This document shows positions 3,878 to 10,973 of a stretch of 14,357 bases of DNA, piece by piece; position 1 is the stretch's first letter, and each line of letters starts with the position of its first letter. The notes under the pieces were generated by a model. That model did not search any database. It was not told the origin of the DNA and saw nothing but the letters and a program-made list of their open reading frames with translations. The DNA comes from Clostridia bacterium (GTDB taxonomy: Bacteria; Bacillota; Clostridia; Oscillospirales; CAG-272). Location: positions 1 through 14,357 of the forward strand of contig CAADYQ010000058.1 in assembly GCA_900753295.1 (NCBI GenBank). The letters are read 5' to 3'. A program made the position numbers and the translations under genes.

Positions 3878-4624
3878 ATGAAGAAGCCACATTACTGGAC
3901 CACCCCCGGCGGCACTTATCCGCTGCTATGCGCCGACATCCTGCAGCAGTCGCACACGCTCATAGCCGGCACGACCGGAAGCGGTAAAAGTGTACTTATG
4001 GCAGACATAATACACACCGCGCTGTGTTTTTCAAGTCCCGATCAAAGGCAATTTATTTTGATCGACACTAAAAAGACCGAGCTTTACCGCTGGCGCGACG
4101 TGCCGCACACCGCGAGGTATTGTGACACGCCCGCCGAAGCTGCGAGGCTGTTTGACTGGCTCGCGGTCATCATCGACCAACGCAACGACCGCGCACGCCG
4201 TGCGGGGCTTACCATATCAAACGAGTTTGATGTATACGTCATGATCGACGAGCTCGGCGACCTCGTGATGAGCGAGCCGCGCACGGTCAAGCAGCTCGCC
4301 CACATCGCCATGATAGGACGCTCGGCGCGCGTGCACCTGATCGCGGGCACGCAATGCCCCAACCGCAAAACCTTGTCTGCCGAATTGGCAGCGAACTGCC
4401 CCGCCCGTGTGGGGCTGCGCTGCCGCGACGCGATCGAGAGCCGCCAGATCATCGGCACGGATGATTGTGTCGGGCTGCCGCTGTACGGTCAGGCGTACTA
4501 CCTGACACCGAAGCATTACGCGCCGGAACTCGTCAGGGTGCCATACACCGCGCCCGAAGACATAGCCGCCCGCGTCAAGTGGTGGGTGGATCAGAAGCCC
4601 CGCCGCCGCTGGTGGCAAAGATAA
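3878..4624 (+). CDS. Minimal FtsK/SpoIIIE-type DNA-translocase ATPase
   Basis: A 248-residue P-loop ATPase consisting of little more than the motor domain of the FtsK/SpoIIIE/TraB group, which pumps double-stranded DNA or acts as a conjugative coupling ATPase. Walker A is GTTGSGKS (31-38), Walker B is VYVMIDEL (119-126, Asp124-Glu125), followed by GRSARVHLIAGTQCP (147-161) and ESRQIIG (187-193). There is no membrane segment and no gamma winged-helix domain, so it is not the cell-division FtsK, which is several times longer. The start is at 3878, because a longer frame beginning at 3860 contains the ribosome site GAGGAGG (3862-3868). It pairs with the LPD29-like gene. No relaxase or Rep gene follows; the core gene ylbJ ends convergently only 24 bp beyond. 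The element may therefore be truncated or a distinct small module. Confidence 0.92.
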   Translation: MKKPHYWTTPGGTYPLLCADILQQSHTLIAGTTGSGKSVLMADIIHTALCFSSPDQRQFILIDTKKTELYRWRDVPHTARYCDTPAEAARLFDWLAVIIDQRNDRARRAGLTISNEFDVYVMIDELGDLVMSEPRTVKQLAHIAMIGRSARVHLIAGTQCPNRKTLSAELAANCPARVGLRCRDAIESRQIIGTDDCVGLPLYGQAYYLTPKHYAPELVRVPYTAPEDIAARVKWWVDQKPRRRWWQR

Positions 4625-4642
4625 GACGCAAAGACCCCCCGG

Positions 4643-4660
4643 AAAAAATCAAAATGATTT
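4643..4660. terminator. Weak AT-rich hairpin between convergent ftsK-like and ylbJ genes
   Basis: AAAAATCA and TGATTTTT arms around an AAA loop, overlapping the ylbJ stop codon, with T-rich sequence following on the plus strand. The stem is nearly all A-T, so it is a poor terminator on paper. It is the only candidate for ending either convergent transcript. Confidence 0.3.
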
Positions 4661-5806
4661 TTCTATCTTTCGCGTTTTTTCTTTTGCTTTTTTCAGCGCG
4701 CGGGCACCGAGTGCGGCGGTGAAGAATATCAACATGGCGGCGGAATAGGCTGTTATTTCGCTGCAGGGTGGAAATATCACGACCGCGTCGGCGGCATTCT
4801 CGGCAAGCGCGGGGAACAAGCGGAGCAGTATGCTCATCAATATTGCCGCGAGCGGCGCCTGCACAGCCTTTGACACGAGATACGCCGTCATGCGCGGGTG
4901 CGGGCGCTCGGACGACGAGCAGACCGAAAATACCTGGAGCGCGACCGAAAGCCCCGACCACCCCGCGGCGGCGGTGCACATGAGTATACCGGTGCGTGAC
5001 GGGATAACTGCGGCGGATGCCGCGGCGCCGGAGGTCAGCTCAAAAAACGAATATATAGCCGCCTCGACCGTCCGCGACGGCGATATACGGGCGAGGATAT
5101 GCGAGATGCATCCCACGACGCAGGAAAAGAACGCGACATATGCGCATACATTGAGAGTTGATGTGGCTGCGGCTGTCACCGAGTCGGAGAGCGCCGTCGG
5201 CTGCGGCTTACGCACGATGTGCGGCATATCCGTTGGCACAACGCCTTCCTTTTTTGCCGCGCGGCGTGCGGGTATGCCGGATATTATCCCCGCGATTACC
5301 CCTGCCGCAAGCACCGAGGCGTACATCGCCGCGCCGAGCTGTCTGTTCTGCCACAGCGCCGCTCCCGTTGCGCTTATCATGAACGCCGATGAAGGATAAT
5401 TGCAGAACGATATCAGCCGCTCGGCTTCACTGCGTTCAAGCAGTCCGCGGTCGTAAAGCATCACCGCCGCGCGTGTGCCGACCGGAAAACCGCATACTGC
5501 ACCGAGCAGGAAGGCGCAACTTCCCGCGCCGGAAAGTCCGAAAAGCGCGCGCATTGGCGCGGCAAGCGCGCGCCCCATAAGCTCGCCTCCGCCGGTGCGC
5601 ACGAGCAGCTCCGAAAGCACCATGAACGGAAAAAGCGTGGGTATCACCGCGGTACAGCAGAGCCTCAGCCCGCGCGTCACATACTGTATCGAAATATCGG
5701 GATTTTTAAGCAAAAGTGCAATGAAAAACAGACTTGCCATAACCGTTGCCGCCGTGCGCGGCGCGGGAAGTGCGGCGCGGTGCGCCGCATTTTTTACTTT
5801 ATTCAT
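4649..5806 (-). CDS. ylbJ: Sporulation integral membrane protein YlbJ
   Basis: A 385-residue polytopic membrane protein, slightly shorter than the roughly 400 residues of the Bacillus protein. It has about eight hydrophobic segments. The Gate-type nucleoside-recognition motifs are visible: TLFPFMVLSELL (57-68), GFPVGTRAA (106-114) and CNYPSSAFM (135-143). In B. subtilis ylbJ is under sigma-E, and later work links YlbJ homologues to moving dipicolinic acid during spore formation; its exact role here is inferred. The chosen start (ATG at 5804-5806) follows GGAGAG (complement of 5815-5820) at 8 bases; a frame extending to 5980 enters the divergent yqfC gene and is rejected. A plausible sigma-E promoter lies at 5841-5869. 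It is convergent with the accessory island, which ends 24 bp away, so the island sits just behind this gene. Confidence 0.9.
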   Translation of the reverse strand: MNKVKNAAHRAALPAPRTAATVMASLFFIALLLKNPDISIQYVTRGLRLCCTAVIPTLFPFMVLSELLVRTGGGELMGRALAAPMRALFGLSGAGSCAFLLGAVCGFPVGTRAAVMLYDRGLLERSEAERLISFCNYPSSAFMISATGAALWQNRQLGAAMYASVLAAGVIAGIISGIPARRAAKKEGVVPTDMPHIVRKPQPTALSDSVTAAATSTLNVCAYVAFFSCVVGCISHILARISPSRTVEAAIYSFFELTSGAAASAAVIPSRTGILMCTAAAGWSGLSVALQVFSVCSSSERPHPRMTAYLVSKAVQAPLAAILMSILLRLFPALAENAADAVVIFPPCSEITAYSAAMLIFFTAALGARALKKAKEKTRKIEKSF

Positions 5807-5840
5807 TATAAAAGCTCTCCACGCATAAAATTCATTGATA

Positions 5841-5869
5841 ATTTTATTCGGCGATGGTGACAAATATCT
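5841..5869 (-). promoter_or_regulatory. Possible sigma-E promoter of ylbJ
   Basis: Minus strand AGATATT (complement of 5863-5869), a 14-bp spacer, and AATAAAAT (complement of 5841-5848), compared with the sigma-E consensus GhATATT-N14-CATACAhT. The -10 matches six of eight positions. It would start transcription about 28 nt before ylbJ. This is supported by the known sigma-E control of ylbJ in Bacillus but not by a perfect match. Confidence 0.4.
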
Positions 5870-5904
5870 CACACGTCGGGCGGAAAGGCGGTCATGAAAC
5901 AAAA

Positions 5905-6240
5905 ATGAAAAAGAAAAAAGGCAGACACGGGCAGGCGGGGGAGGGACGCGAGCGCGTCCCGCTCGGCGAGCTGCTTGCACGCAGATTCGATATTCCTGCC
6001 GATCTTTTTGCGGGCGGACTGACTCTGGAAATGCGGGGGAGAAACGAGCTGTACGTTACGGGGTGCGAACGCATACTGTCCTATTCCACCGAGTGCATAG
6101 GTCTTCTTGTCAGCGGCGCGGAGCTGACGGTCACTGGGCGGCGGCTTTGCTGTACGACCTATTATAACGCCGAGATAGGGATAGAGGGGTTGATAGACGG
6201 CATCGCTTTTTCTGCATTCACGGGGGACGGAAAGCAATGA
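5905..6240 (+). CDS. yqfC: Sporulation protein YqfC
   Basis: A 111-residue protein with the features of the YqfC family: a conserved RFDIPADLFAGGLTLEMRGRNELYVTGCERILSYS core (positions about 29-63), then a strand-rich half ending in IGIEGLIDGIAF. YqfC is a small sigma-E-controlled protein whose gene lies beside yqfD in spore formers; its molecular role is poorly known. An ATG at 5854 would add 17 residues, but it lies in the divergent promoter region and has no ribosome site. The ATG at 5905 gives a length nearer the usual 90-100 residues, with a basic MKKKKGRHG start. Neither has a strong ribosome site (GGAAAGG at 5882-5888 is distant), so the start is uncertain. Its stop overlaps the yqfD start (ATGA), so the pair is translationally coupled. 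Confidence 0.82.
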   Translation: MKKKKGRHGQAGEGRERVPLGELLARRFDIPADLFAGGLTLEMRGRNELYVTGCERILSYSTECIGLLVSGAELTVTGRRLCCTTYYNAEIGIEGLIDGIAFSAFTGDGKQ

Positions 6241-7451
6241 AGCTGATCGATTTTTTTGCGGGTGTTGCGCGCTTTGAGACGGATGCCGGAAGCACCGAGC
6301 GTCTCCTTGATATCCTGATGAAGGCGCGGTTCGTCTACCGCGACCTTAGTGTGACAGACGGCAGGTGCGTGCTTTACTGTTCGCTGCGCACTGCAAAGCG
6401 CCTGGCGGCGCTGTGCGGGAGCGCCGGTATCGATGCATCCTTCCGCGTGATATACGGACTGCCCGGTATGGGCGGAGCATTCCGCCGCCGCGCCGGGCTT
6501 GTGATAGGAGCTGTGGCGGCTCTTGCGATACTGGCGGTCGGCAGCAGCGTTATATGGGACGTAAGAGTCACCGGTTGCGGAAAGGTCCTTACGGTGACCG
6601 AAGCCGAGTCGCTTTTTGCCTCCCTCGGTATACGTCCCGGCGTCATGCGGCTTGCGGTCGATGCCGACGGCGTTGCCGCGGAAGCGGTCAGAAAAAGCGA
6701 AAAGCTCGCGTGGGCGGCGGTGAACATCCGCGGTACTACGGCTGTAATAGAGGTGCGCGAGCAGGTGGATCCGCCGGGGACCGCCGCCGACCCGTTTGAA
6801 GGCTTTGACGGAGTGAATCTTGTGGCGTCGTGCGATGGTCTTGTGGTGGACATGGAGGTGATCTCGGGCAAGCCGACTGTCGCGCGCGGGCAGTCGGTCA
6901 GGGAGGGCGACCTGCTTGTCAGCGGCGTGATAGACAGTACGCGTATAGGCTTCAGACTCACTCATGCCGATGGCGAGGTGCGCGCCGAAACGACCGAGAT
7001 GATAGAGGTCGAAATACCATACAAATACGAAAAAAAGCAGCCGGACGGGCGTCAGGAACTCGAAATATGGTTGATTTTCTTCTCCGGGAGGCTGCAACTT
7101 TTCAAAAAGGGTGGAAATACAGGTGCCGATCGTGATACAATATATACCGAGGACCTCATTGCACTGCCCGGCGGAAAGGTCGTACCGGTCGGTATCGGCA
7201 GCAGGCGCAACGTGGGATATGTCTACACCGATGCCGAGCGCACGCCCGAGGAGGCGGCGCGGCTTGCGGAGTTCGTGCTCTCGCGCCGCATTGCCGATGT
7301 CTTGCAGGGCGGCGCTTATCCCGTGCGCCGCACTGTGGTGCGGCGGGCGGACGAGGATGCATACCGCATAGAGTGCGAGCTGGTAGCGGTGCGGAACATT
7401 GCAAAAAAGTCGGGGTTCAGCTTCGGTATCACGGGCGGGACGAACGAATGA
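6237..7451 (+). CDS. yqfD: Sporulation protein YqfD
   Basis: A 404-residue membrane protein of the YqfD sporulation family, near the usual length. An N-terminal soluble region (1-80) precedes one membrane segment (about 86-107, after FRRR). The rest is a large extracytoplasmic part beginning VTGCGKVLTVTEAESLF, which has the look of a POTRA/FtsQ-like domain, and ends in a domain containing AYRIECELVAVRNIAKK. In Bacillus it is expressed in the mother cell under sigma-E together with yqfC; the mechanism is unknown. Its ATG overlaps the yqfC stop by 4 bp. The following 111 bp contain the phoH promoter, so the sporulation pair and the housekeeping genes are separately transcribed, although read-through is possible as no terminator is visible. 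Confidence 0.9.
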   Translation: MKLIDFFAGVARFETDAGSTERLLDILMKARFVYRDLSVTDGRCVLYCSLRTAKRLAALCGSAGIDASFRVIYGLPGMGGAFRRRAGLVIGAVAALAILAVGSSVIWDVRVTGCGKVLTVTEAESLFASLGIRPGVMRLAVDADGVAAEAVRKSEKLAWAAVNIRGTTAVIEVREQVDPPGTAADPFEGFDGVNLVASCDGLVVDMEVISGKPTVARGQSVREGDLLVSGVIDSTRIGFRLTHADGEVRAETTEMIEVEIPYKYEKKQPDGRQELEIWLIFFSGRLQLFKKGGNTGADRDTIYTEDLIALPGGKVVPVGIGSRRNVGYVYTDAERTPEEAARLAEFVLSRRIADVLQGGAYPVRRTVVRRADEDAYRIECELVAVRNIAKKSGFSFGITGGTNE

Positions 7452-7460
7452 TACTGCAAT

Positions 7461-7502
7461 TTGTCAAAAACACGTGACAAAACGGATATGTTGTGATATA
7501 AT
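7461..7502 (+). promoter_or_regulatory. phoH promoter with an overlapping dyad
   Basis: GTGACA (7474-7479, five of six consensus bases), a 17-bp spacer, and TATAAT (7497-7502) with TG one base upstream. The dyad TTGTCA-N8-TGACAA (7461-7466 and 7475-7480) overlaps the -35 box and could be a repressor or activator site. Transcription should begin near 7509, about 54 nt before phoH, and may serve phoH, ybeY, era, recO and mutS2. Confidence 0.78.
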
Positions 7503-7562
7503 ATACTCGGAAAAATATTTTCGCGCACGCAGTGCCGCGGAAGCGTAAAATTCGGAAAAGAT

Positions 7563-8651
7563 ATGGAACAGAAAGAACAGAAAACAGTATACACAGGCTC
7601 GGCGGCGGAGACCGCAAGGCTTTTCGGCGCATTTGACGCCAATATGAAAATAGTTGAGGACACCTTCGGCGTGACAGTACACAACCGTGCCTCCGACAGC
7701 GGCGACGGCGATGCTCTCATCATAAGCGGCGACTCGCACGAGGCGGTCGAGGGCGCAGCCGAAGCTGTGGAAGCGCTGCGCAGGAGCGCGTCGGGTATGG
7801 GGACCGTAAGCGAACAGACGGCGCTTTATGTTTCGTCCATGGTCAGAGACGGACGCGGCGCAGAGCTTGCCGCGTTTGATGAAAACTGCATCTGCCTCAC
7901 CTCCAAGGGCAAGCCGGTAAAGCCCAAAACGGTAGGTCAGCGGCAGTATGTGGAATCGATAAGGAAAAACACGATAGTTCTCGGCGTGGGTCCCGCAGGC
8001 ACGGGCAAGACCTTTCTTGCCGTGGCAATGGCGGTAAAGGCACTGCGCGAAAAGCAGGTCAGCAGGATAATCCTCACACGCCCTGCAATAGAGGCGGGCG
8101 AAAAGCTCGGCTTTCTTCCCGGCGACCTTCAAAGCAAGATAGACCCTTATCTGCGCCCGCTTTACGACGCGCTTTTTGAAATGATGGGAGCGGAGAATTA
8201 TCAGCGCTGTGTTGAGAAGCAGGTGATCGAGGTCGCGCCTCTCGCATATATGCGCGGCAGAACGCTTGACGATTCCTTTATCATACTCGATGAGGCGCAA
8301 AACGCCACATTTGAACAGATGAAGATGTTCCTCACGCGGCTTGGCAACGGCTCAAAGGCTGTCGTTACGGGCGATCTGACGCAAACGGACCTTCCCGACG
8401 GACAAAAAAGCGGGCTTTGGGCGGCGGTACACATCCTTGACGGCATTGAGGATATAAACATCCATCGCTTTACCGAGAGGGATGTCGTGCGGCACAAGCT
8501 TGTGCAGAAGATAATCCTCGCCTATGATAAATACGAGCGCGAGAACACACGCCGCGAGGCGGAGCGCCGCGGCGCAAGGCGCGACGGTCAGGCGCCGAAA
8601 AAATATCACCGTCCCGCTCCTCAGAAGGGTAAAAACCAGAGCGAGCGGTAA
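7563..8651 (+). CDS. phoH: PhoH family protein (P-loop ATPase)
   Basis: A 362-residue cytosolic ATPase of the PhoH family, an RNA-associated helicase-like group whose gene almost always lies beside ybeY. An N-terminal KH-like region (about 20-75, FGVTVHNR and GDSHEAVEGAAEAVEALRR) precedes the ATPase. Walker A is GPAGTGKT (143-150), Walker B is FIILDE (239-244), and GDLTQTDLP (270-278) follows as the sensor. The last 35 residues are highly basic and look disordered (RREAERRGARRDG, HRPAPQKGKNQ), fitting RNA binding. The start at 7563 gives a typical length; the ribosome site (CGGAAAAG) is weak and close. ybeY begins 14 bp after its stop, so the two are co-transcribed. The expected partner role is in rRNA processing or quality control with YbeY, an inference from context. 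Confidence 0.95.
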   Translation: MEQKEQKTVYTGSAAETARLFGAFDANMKIVEDTFGVTVHNRASDSGDGDALIISGDSHEAVEGAAEAVEALRRSASGMGTVSEQTALYVSSMVRDGRGAELAAFDENCICLTSKGKPVKPKTVGQRQYVESIRKNTIVLGVGPAGTGKTFLAVAMAVKALREKQVSRIILTRPAIEAGEKLGFLPGDLQSKIDPYLRPLYDALFEMMGAENYQRCVEKQVIEVAPLAYMRGRTLDDSFIILDEAQNATFEQMKMFLTRLGNGSKAVVTGDLTQTDLPDGQKSGLWAAVHILDGIEDINIHRFTERDVVRHKLVQKIILAYDKYERENTRREAERRGARRDGQAPKKYHRPAPQKGKNQSER

Positions 8652-8665
8652 GAAGGAGAAGGACA

Positions 8666-9145
8666 ATGAAGCTTTATATTGATTTTTGCAATCGTCAGCG
8701 CAAGGAAAAGGTGGACGATGCACTGCGCGAGCTGGTAAGGCGCGCGCTTACGGCGGCGTTCGAATATGAGGGCGTGGACGGGGATGCCGAGGTCTCGGTG
8801 ACCTTTGTATCCGACGCCGGGATCAGAAAATACAATCGCGAATACCGCGGTATCGACCGCGCGACAGACGTGCTGTCCTTCCCGCTTTTTGACGGCGGCG
8901 ACATTGAGTCCGCCTTTGACGGTGAGAGATATCAGCTTGGCGACGTGGTGCTGTCTCTTGAGCGCGCACGTGCGCAGTCCGAGCTTTACGGACATTCCTT
9001 TGAGCGCGAGGCGGCGTTTTTGTGCGTGCATTCCGCACTGCATCTTATGGGCTACGACCATGAGCTCGGCGAGGCTGAAGAGGCGGATATGCGCCGCCGT
9101 CAGCGCGATATAATGAAAATACTCGGACTTGAGGTTCGGGAGTGA
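8666..9145 (+). CDS. ybeY: Endoribonuclease YbeY (rRNA maturation factor)
   Basis: A 159-residue metal-dependent RNase of the UPF0054 family that takes part in 16S rRNA 3'-end maturation and ribosome quality control. The zinc site H122-SAL-H126-LMGYD-H132 is intact. The family motifs TDVLSFP (67-73) and LGDVVLS (91-97) are also present. The start at 8666 is set by AAGGAGAAGG (8652-8661). It lies between phoH and era, the common arrangement in Firmicutes, though the pgpH-type HD hydrolase, dgkA and cdd genes often found within this cluster are absent. Era, its neighbour, is itself a 16S rRNA-binding assembly GTPase and a known interaction partner of YbeY in other bacteria, so the pair forms a ribosome-maturation unit. 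The stop falls 19 bp before the era start. Confidence 0.97.
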   Translation: MKLYIDFCNRQRKEKVDDALRELVRRALTAAFEYEGVDGDAEVSVTFVSDAGIRKYNREYRGIDRATDVLSFPLFDGGDIESAFDGERYQLGDVVLSLERARAQSELYGHSFEREAAFLCVHSALHLMGYDHELGEAEEADMRRRQRDIMKILGLEVRE

Positions 9146-9164
9146 AACGGGAGAGGACAGTCAG

Positions 9165-10061
9165 ATGAAGAGAACGGCATTTATTTCGATAGTGGGAAGA
9201 CCGAATGTGGGAAAATCCACGCTCATGAACCGCATACTCGGCGAGAAGGTGGCGATAGTATCGAGCAAGCCCCAGACGACGCGCGGGAAGATAGTGGGCA
9301 TCCACACAGTAGGCGACGACCAGTATGTTTTTCTTGACACTCCCGGTATACACCGTCCCCAGAACAAGCTGGGGGACGCAATGGTCAAGAGCGCGCGCGA
9401 CGCGATGCAGGACGGCGACTGTGTGCTTCTCGTAGCGGATGCCGGAAAGGAGATATCGCAGGTGGAACGCGACGTTATCTCCTACCTTGAGACGAGCGGT
9501 GTGCCCTGCGTGCTGGCTCTCAATAAGGTCGATCTTTACCGGCGCGAGGTCATTGCAAAAACGATAGCGGAATACGCCGCCGCGCATGATTTTGAGGCTG
9601 TGGTCCCGATAAGTGCGAAAAACGGACGCGCCGTCGGCGAGGTCGTGGACGAGCTGTCCCGTTTCCTTACCGAGTCGGACTGGTTTTATCCCGATGATAT
9701 CAGCACCGATCAGCCCTCCCGCCAGTACGCCTCAGAGATAATCCGCGAAAAACTGCTGCGCACGCTTGACCGCGAGGTGCCGCACGGCGTTGCGGTGGTC
9801 ATAGAGGAATTTACCGAAACACGCGGACTTGTGCGCATACGCGCCGAGATATTCTGCGAAAAGGCAACTCACAAGCGTATAATCGTAGGTAAGAACGGCG
9901 AGCAGCTCAAAATGGTCGGAACATACGCGCGCGAGGAGCTTGAAAAGGTGTTCGGCAAAAAGGTATTTCTCGATCTTTGGGTAAAGGTGAAGGAAAACTG
10001 GCGCGATTCCGACGGACTTGTGCGCAACTTCGGTCTTTCGGCGACGGACGACAACGACTGA
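9165..10061 (+). CDS. era: GTPase Era
   Basis: A 298-residue GTPase of standard length that binds the 3' end of 16S rRNA and acts in 30S assembly. The GTP motifs are complete: G1 GRPNVGKS (11-18), G2 QTTR (37-40), G3 DTPG (58-61), G4 NKVD (120-123) and G5 SAK (150-152). The C-terminal KH domain carries AEIFCEKATHKRIIVGKNG (about 225-245). The start at 9165 follows GGGAGAGGA (9149-9157); a longer frame from 9129 overlaps the end of ybeY and is rejected. The gap to recO is 50 bp with no terminator or promoter visible, so era and recO are probably one transcript. Confidence 0.98.
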   Translation: MKRTAFISIVGRPNVGKSTLMNRILGEKVAIVSSKPQTTRGKIVGIHTVGDDQYVFLDTPGIHRPQNKLGDAMVKSARDAMQDGDCVLLVADAGKEISQVERDVISYLETSGVPCVLALNKVDLYRREVIAKTIAEYAAAHDFEAVVPISAKNGRAVGEVVDELSRFLTESDWFYPDDISTDQPSRQYASEIIREKLLRTLDREVPHGVAVVIEEFTETRGLVRIRAEIFCEKATHKRIIVGKNGEQLKMVGTYAREELEKVFGKKVFLDLWVKVKENWRDSDGLVRNFGLSATDDND

Positions 10062-10111
10062 CCTCCGACAGGGGAAAAACATAAAGAAAAAAGCAGGAAA
10101 GGGGCGGGGAT

Positions 10112-10951
10112 ATGGAGTCACAGCGCGATTTTGTGACTGACGGACTTGTTGTGCGTGAGTACGAGCTCGGCGAGCATGACAAAATGCTGACCCTGCTCAC
10201 TCCCGCCTACGGGCGCATCCCGGTGATAGCCAAGGGAGCGCGCTCGCTGCGCAACAAATATATGACGCCGGCGCGGCTTTTCACATATGCAAATTACGAG
10301 CTGCACCGGCGCGGGGATATGACATGGCTCCGTTCAGCCGAGATAATAGAGCCTTTCCCGCAGCTTGAACGCGAGATAACAAGGCTTTACCTTGCGCAGT
10401 ATCTTGCCGATCTTGCCTGCGAGCTTAGCGGCGAGGGTGAGCCGGCTGTGGACATACTGCGCCTCACGTTGAATTCCCTTTATGCCGTCTGCCGCGGCGT
10501 TAAGGACCAAAGGCTTATAAAGGGAACGTTTGAATGGCGTGCGGCAGGGTATTCCGGGTATCTGCCCGAGCTTGGCAACTGCCATGTGTGCGGCGCGGCA
10601 GATGCGCGCTCAAAGGACGACGGCGGGATATGCTACCTTGACGTTATGAACGGCGCGCTCATGTGCGCATCCTGCGCCGCGGGCAGGATGGAGCGGGATT
10701 CCGCACTGCCGCCGGGAGCGATACCGGTAGATGACGACGGAGTGCGTTCCATCCTTTTGCCGCTCGACCGCGCGGTGATAGCGGCGATAAAATATGTGCT
10801 TGAGGCGCTGCCCGAGCGTATGTTTGCATTTTCGCTTTCAAACGAGGCGGACCTTGATACATTTTCATCGGCGGGAAGCACATATATCACGCATCACCTT
10901 GAGCGCGGCTTTGCCTCGCTCGCGCTTTACAACGAAATAATGAATATGTAA
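10112..10951 (+). CDS. recO: DNA repair protein RecO
   Basis: A 279-residue recombination mediator that, with RecR, loads RecA at single-strand gaps. The N-terminal OB fold (residues 1-80) shows the typical DGLVVREYELGEHDKMLTLLT opening (10-30) and GRIPVIAKGARS (34-45). The helical C-terminal domain carries a zinc-ribbon-type set of cysteines C157-x2-C160 and C185-x2-C188, as in many Gram-positive RecO proteins. The start at 10112 follows AAAGGGGCGGGG (10098-10109). It lies after era, as in most Firmicutes. The end of the gene is 22 bp from mutS2, which continues the operon with another DNA-transaction gene. Confidence 0.96.
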   Translation: MESQRDFVTDGLVVREYELGEHDKMLTLLTPAYGRIPVIAKGARSLRNKYMTPARLFTYANYELHRRGDMTWLRSAEIIEPFPQLEREITRLYLAQYLADLACELSGEGEPAVDILRLTLNSLYAVCRGVKDQRLIKGTFEWRAAGYSGYLPELGNCHVCGAADARSKDDGGICYLDVMNGALMCASCAAGRMERDSALPPGAIPVDDDGVRSILLPLDRAVIAAIKYVLEALPERMFAFSLSNEADLDTFSSAGSTYITHHLERGFASLALYNEIMNM

Positions 10952-10973
10952 GTTCGGAATACGGAGAACAACA

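Noticed and set aside
5807..5980. Extended ylbJ start
   Set aside because: It would overlap yqfC and the divergent control region. The ATG at 5806 has a suitable ribosome site.
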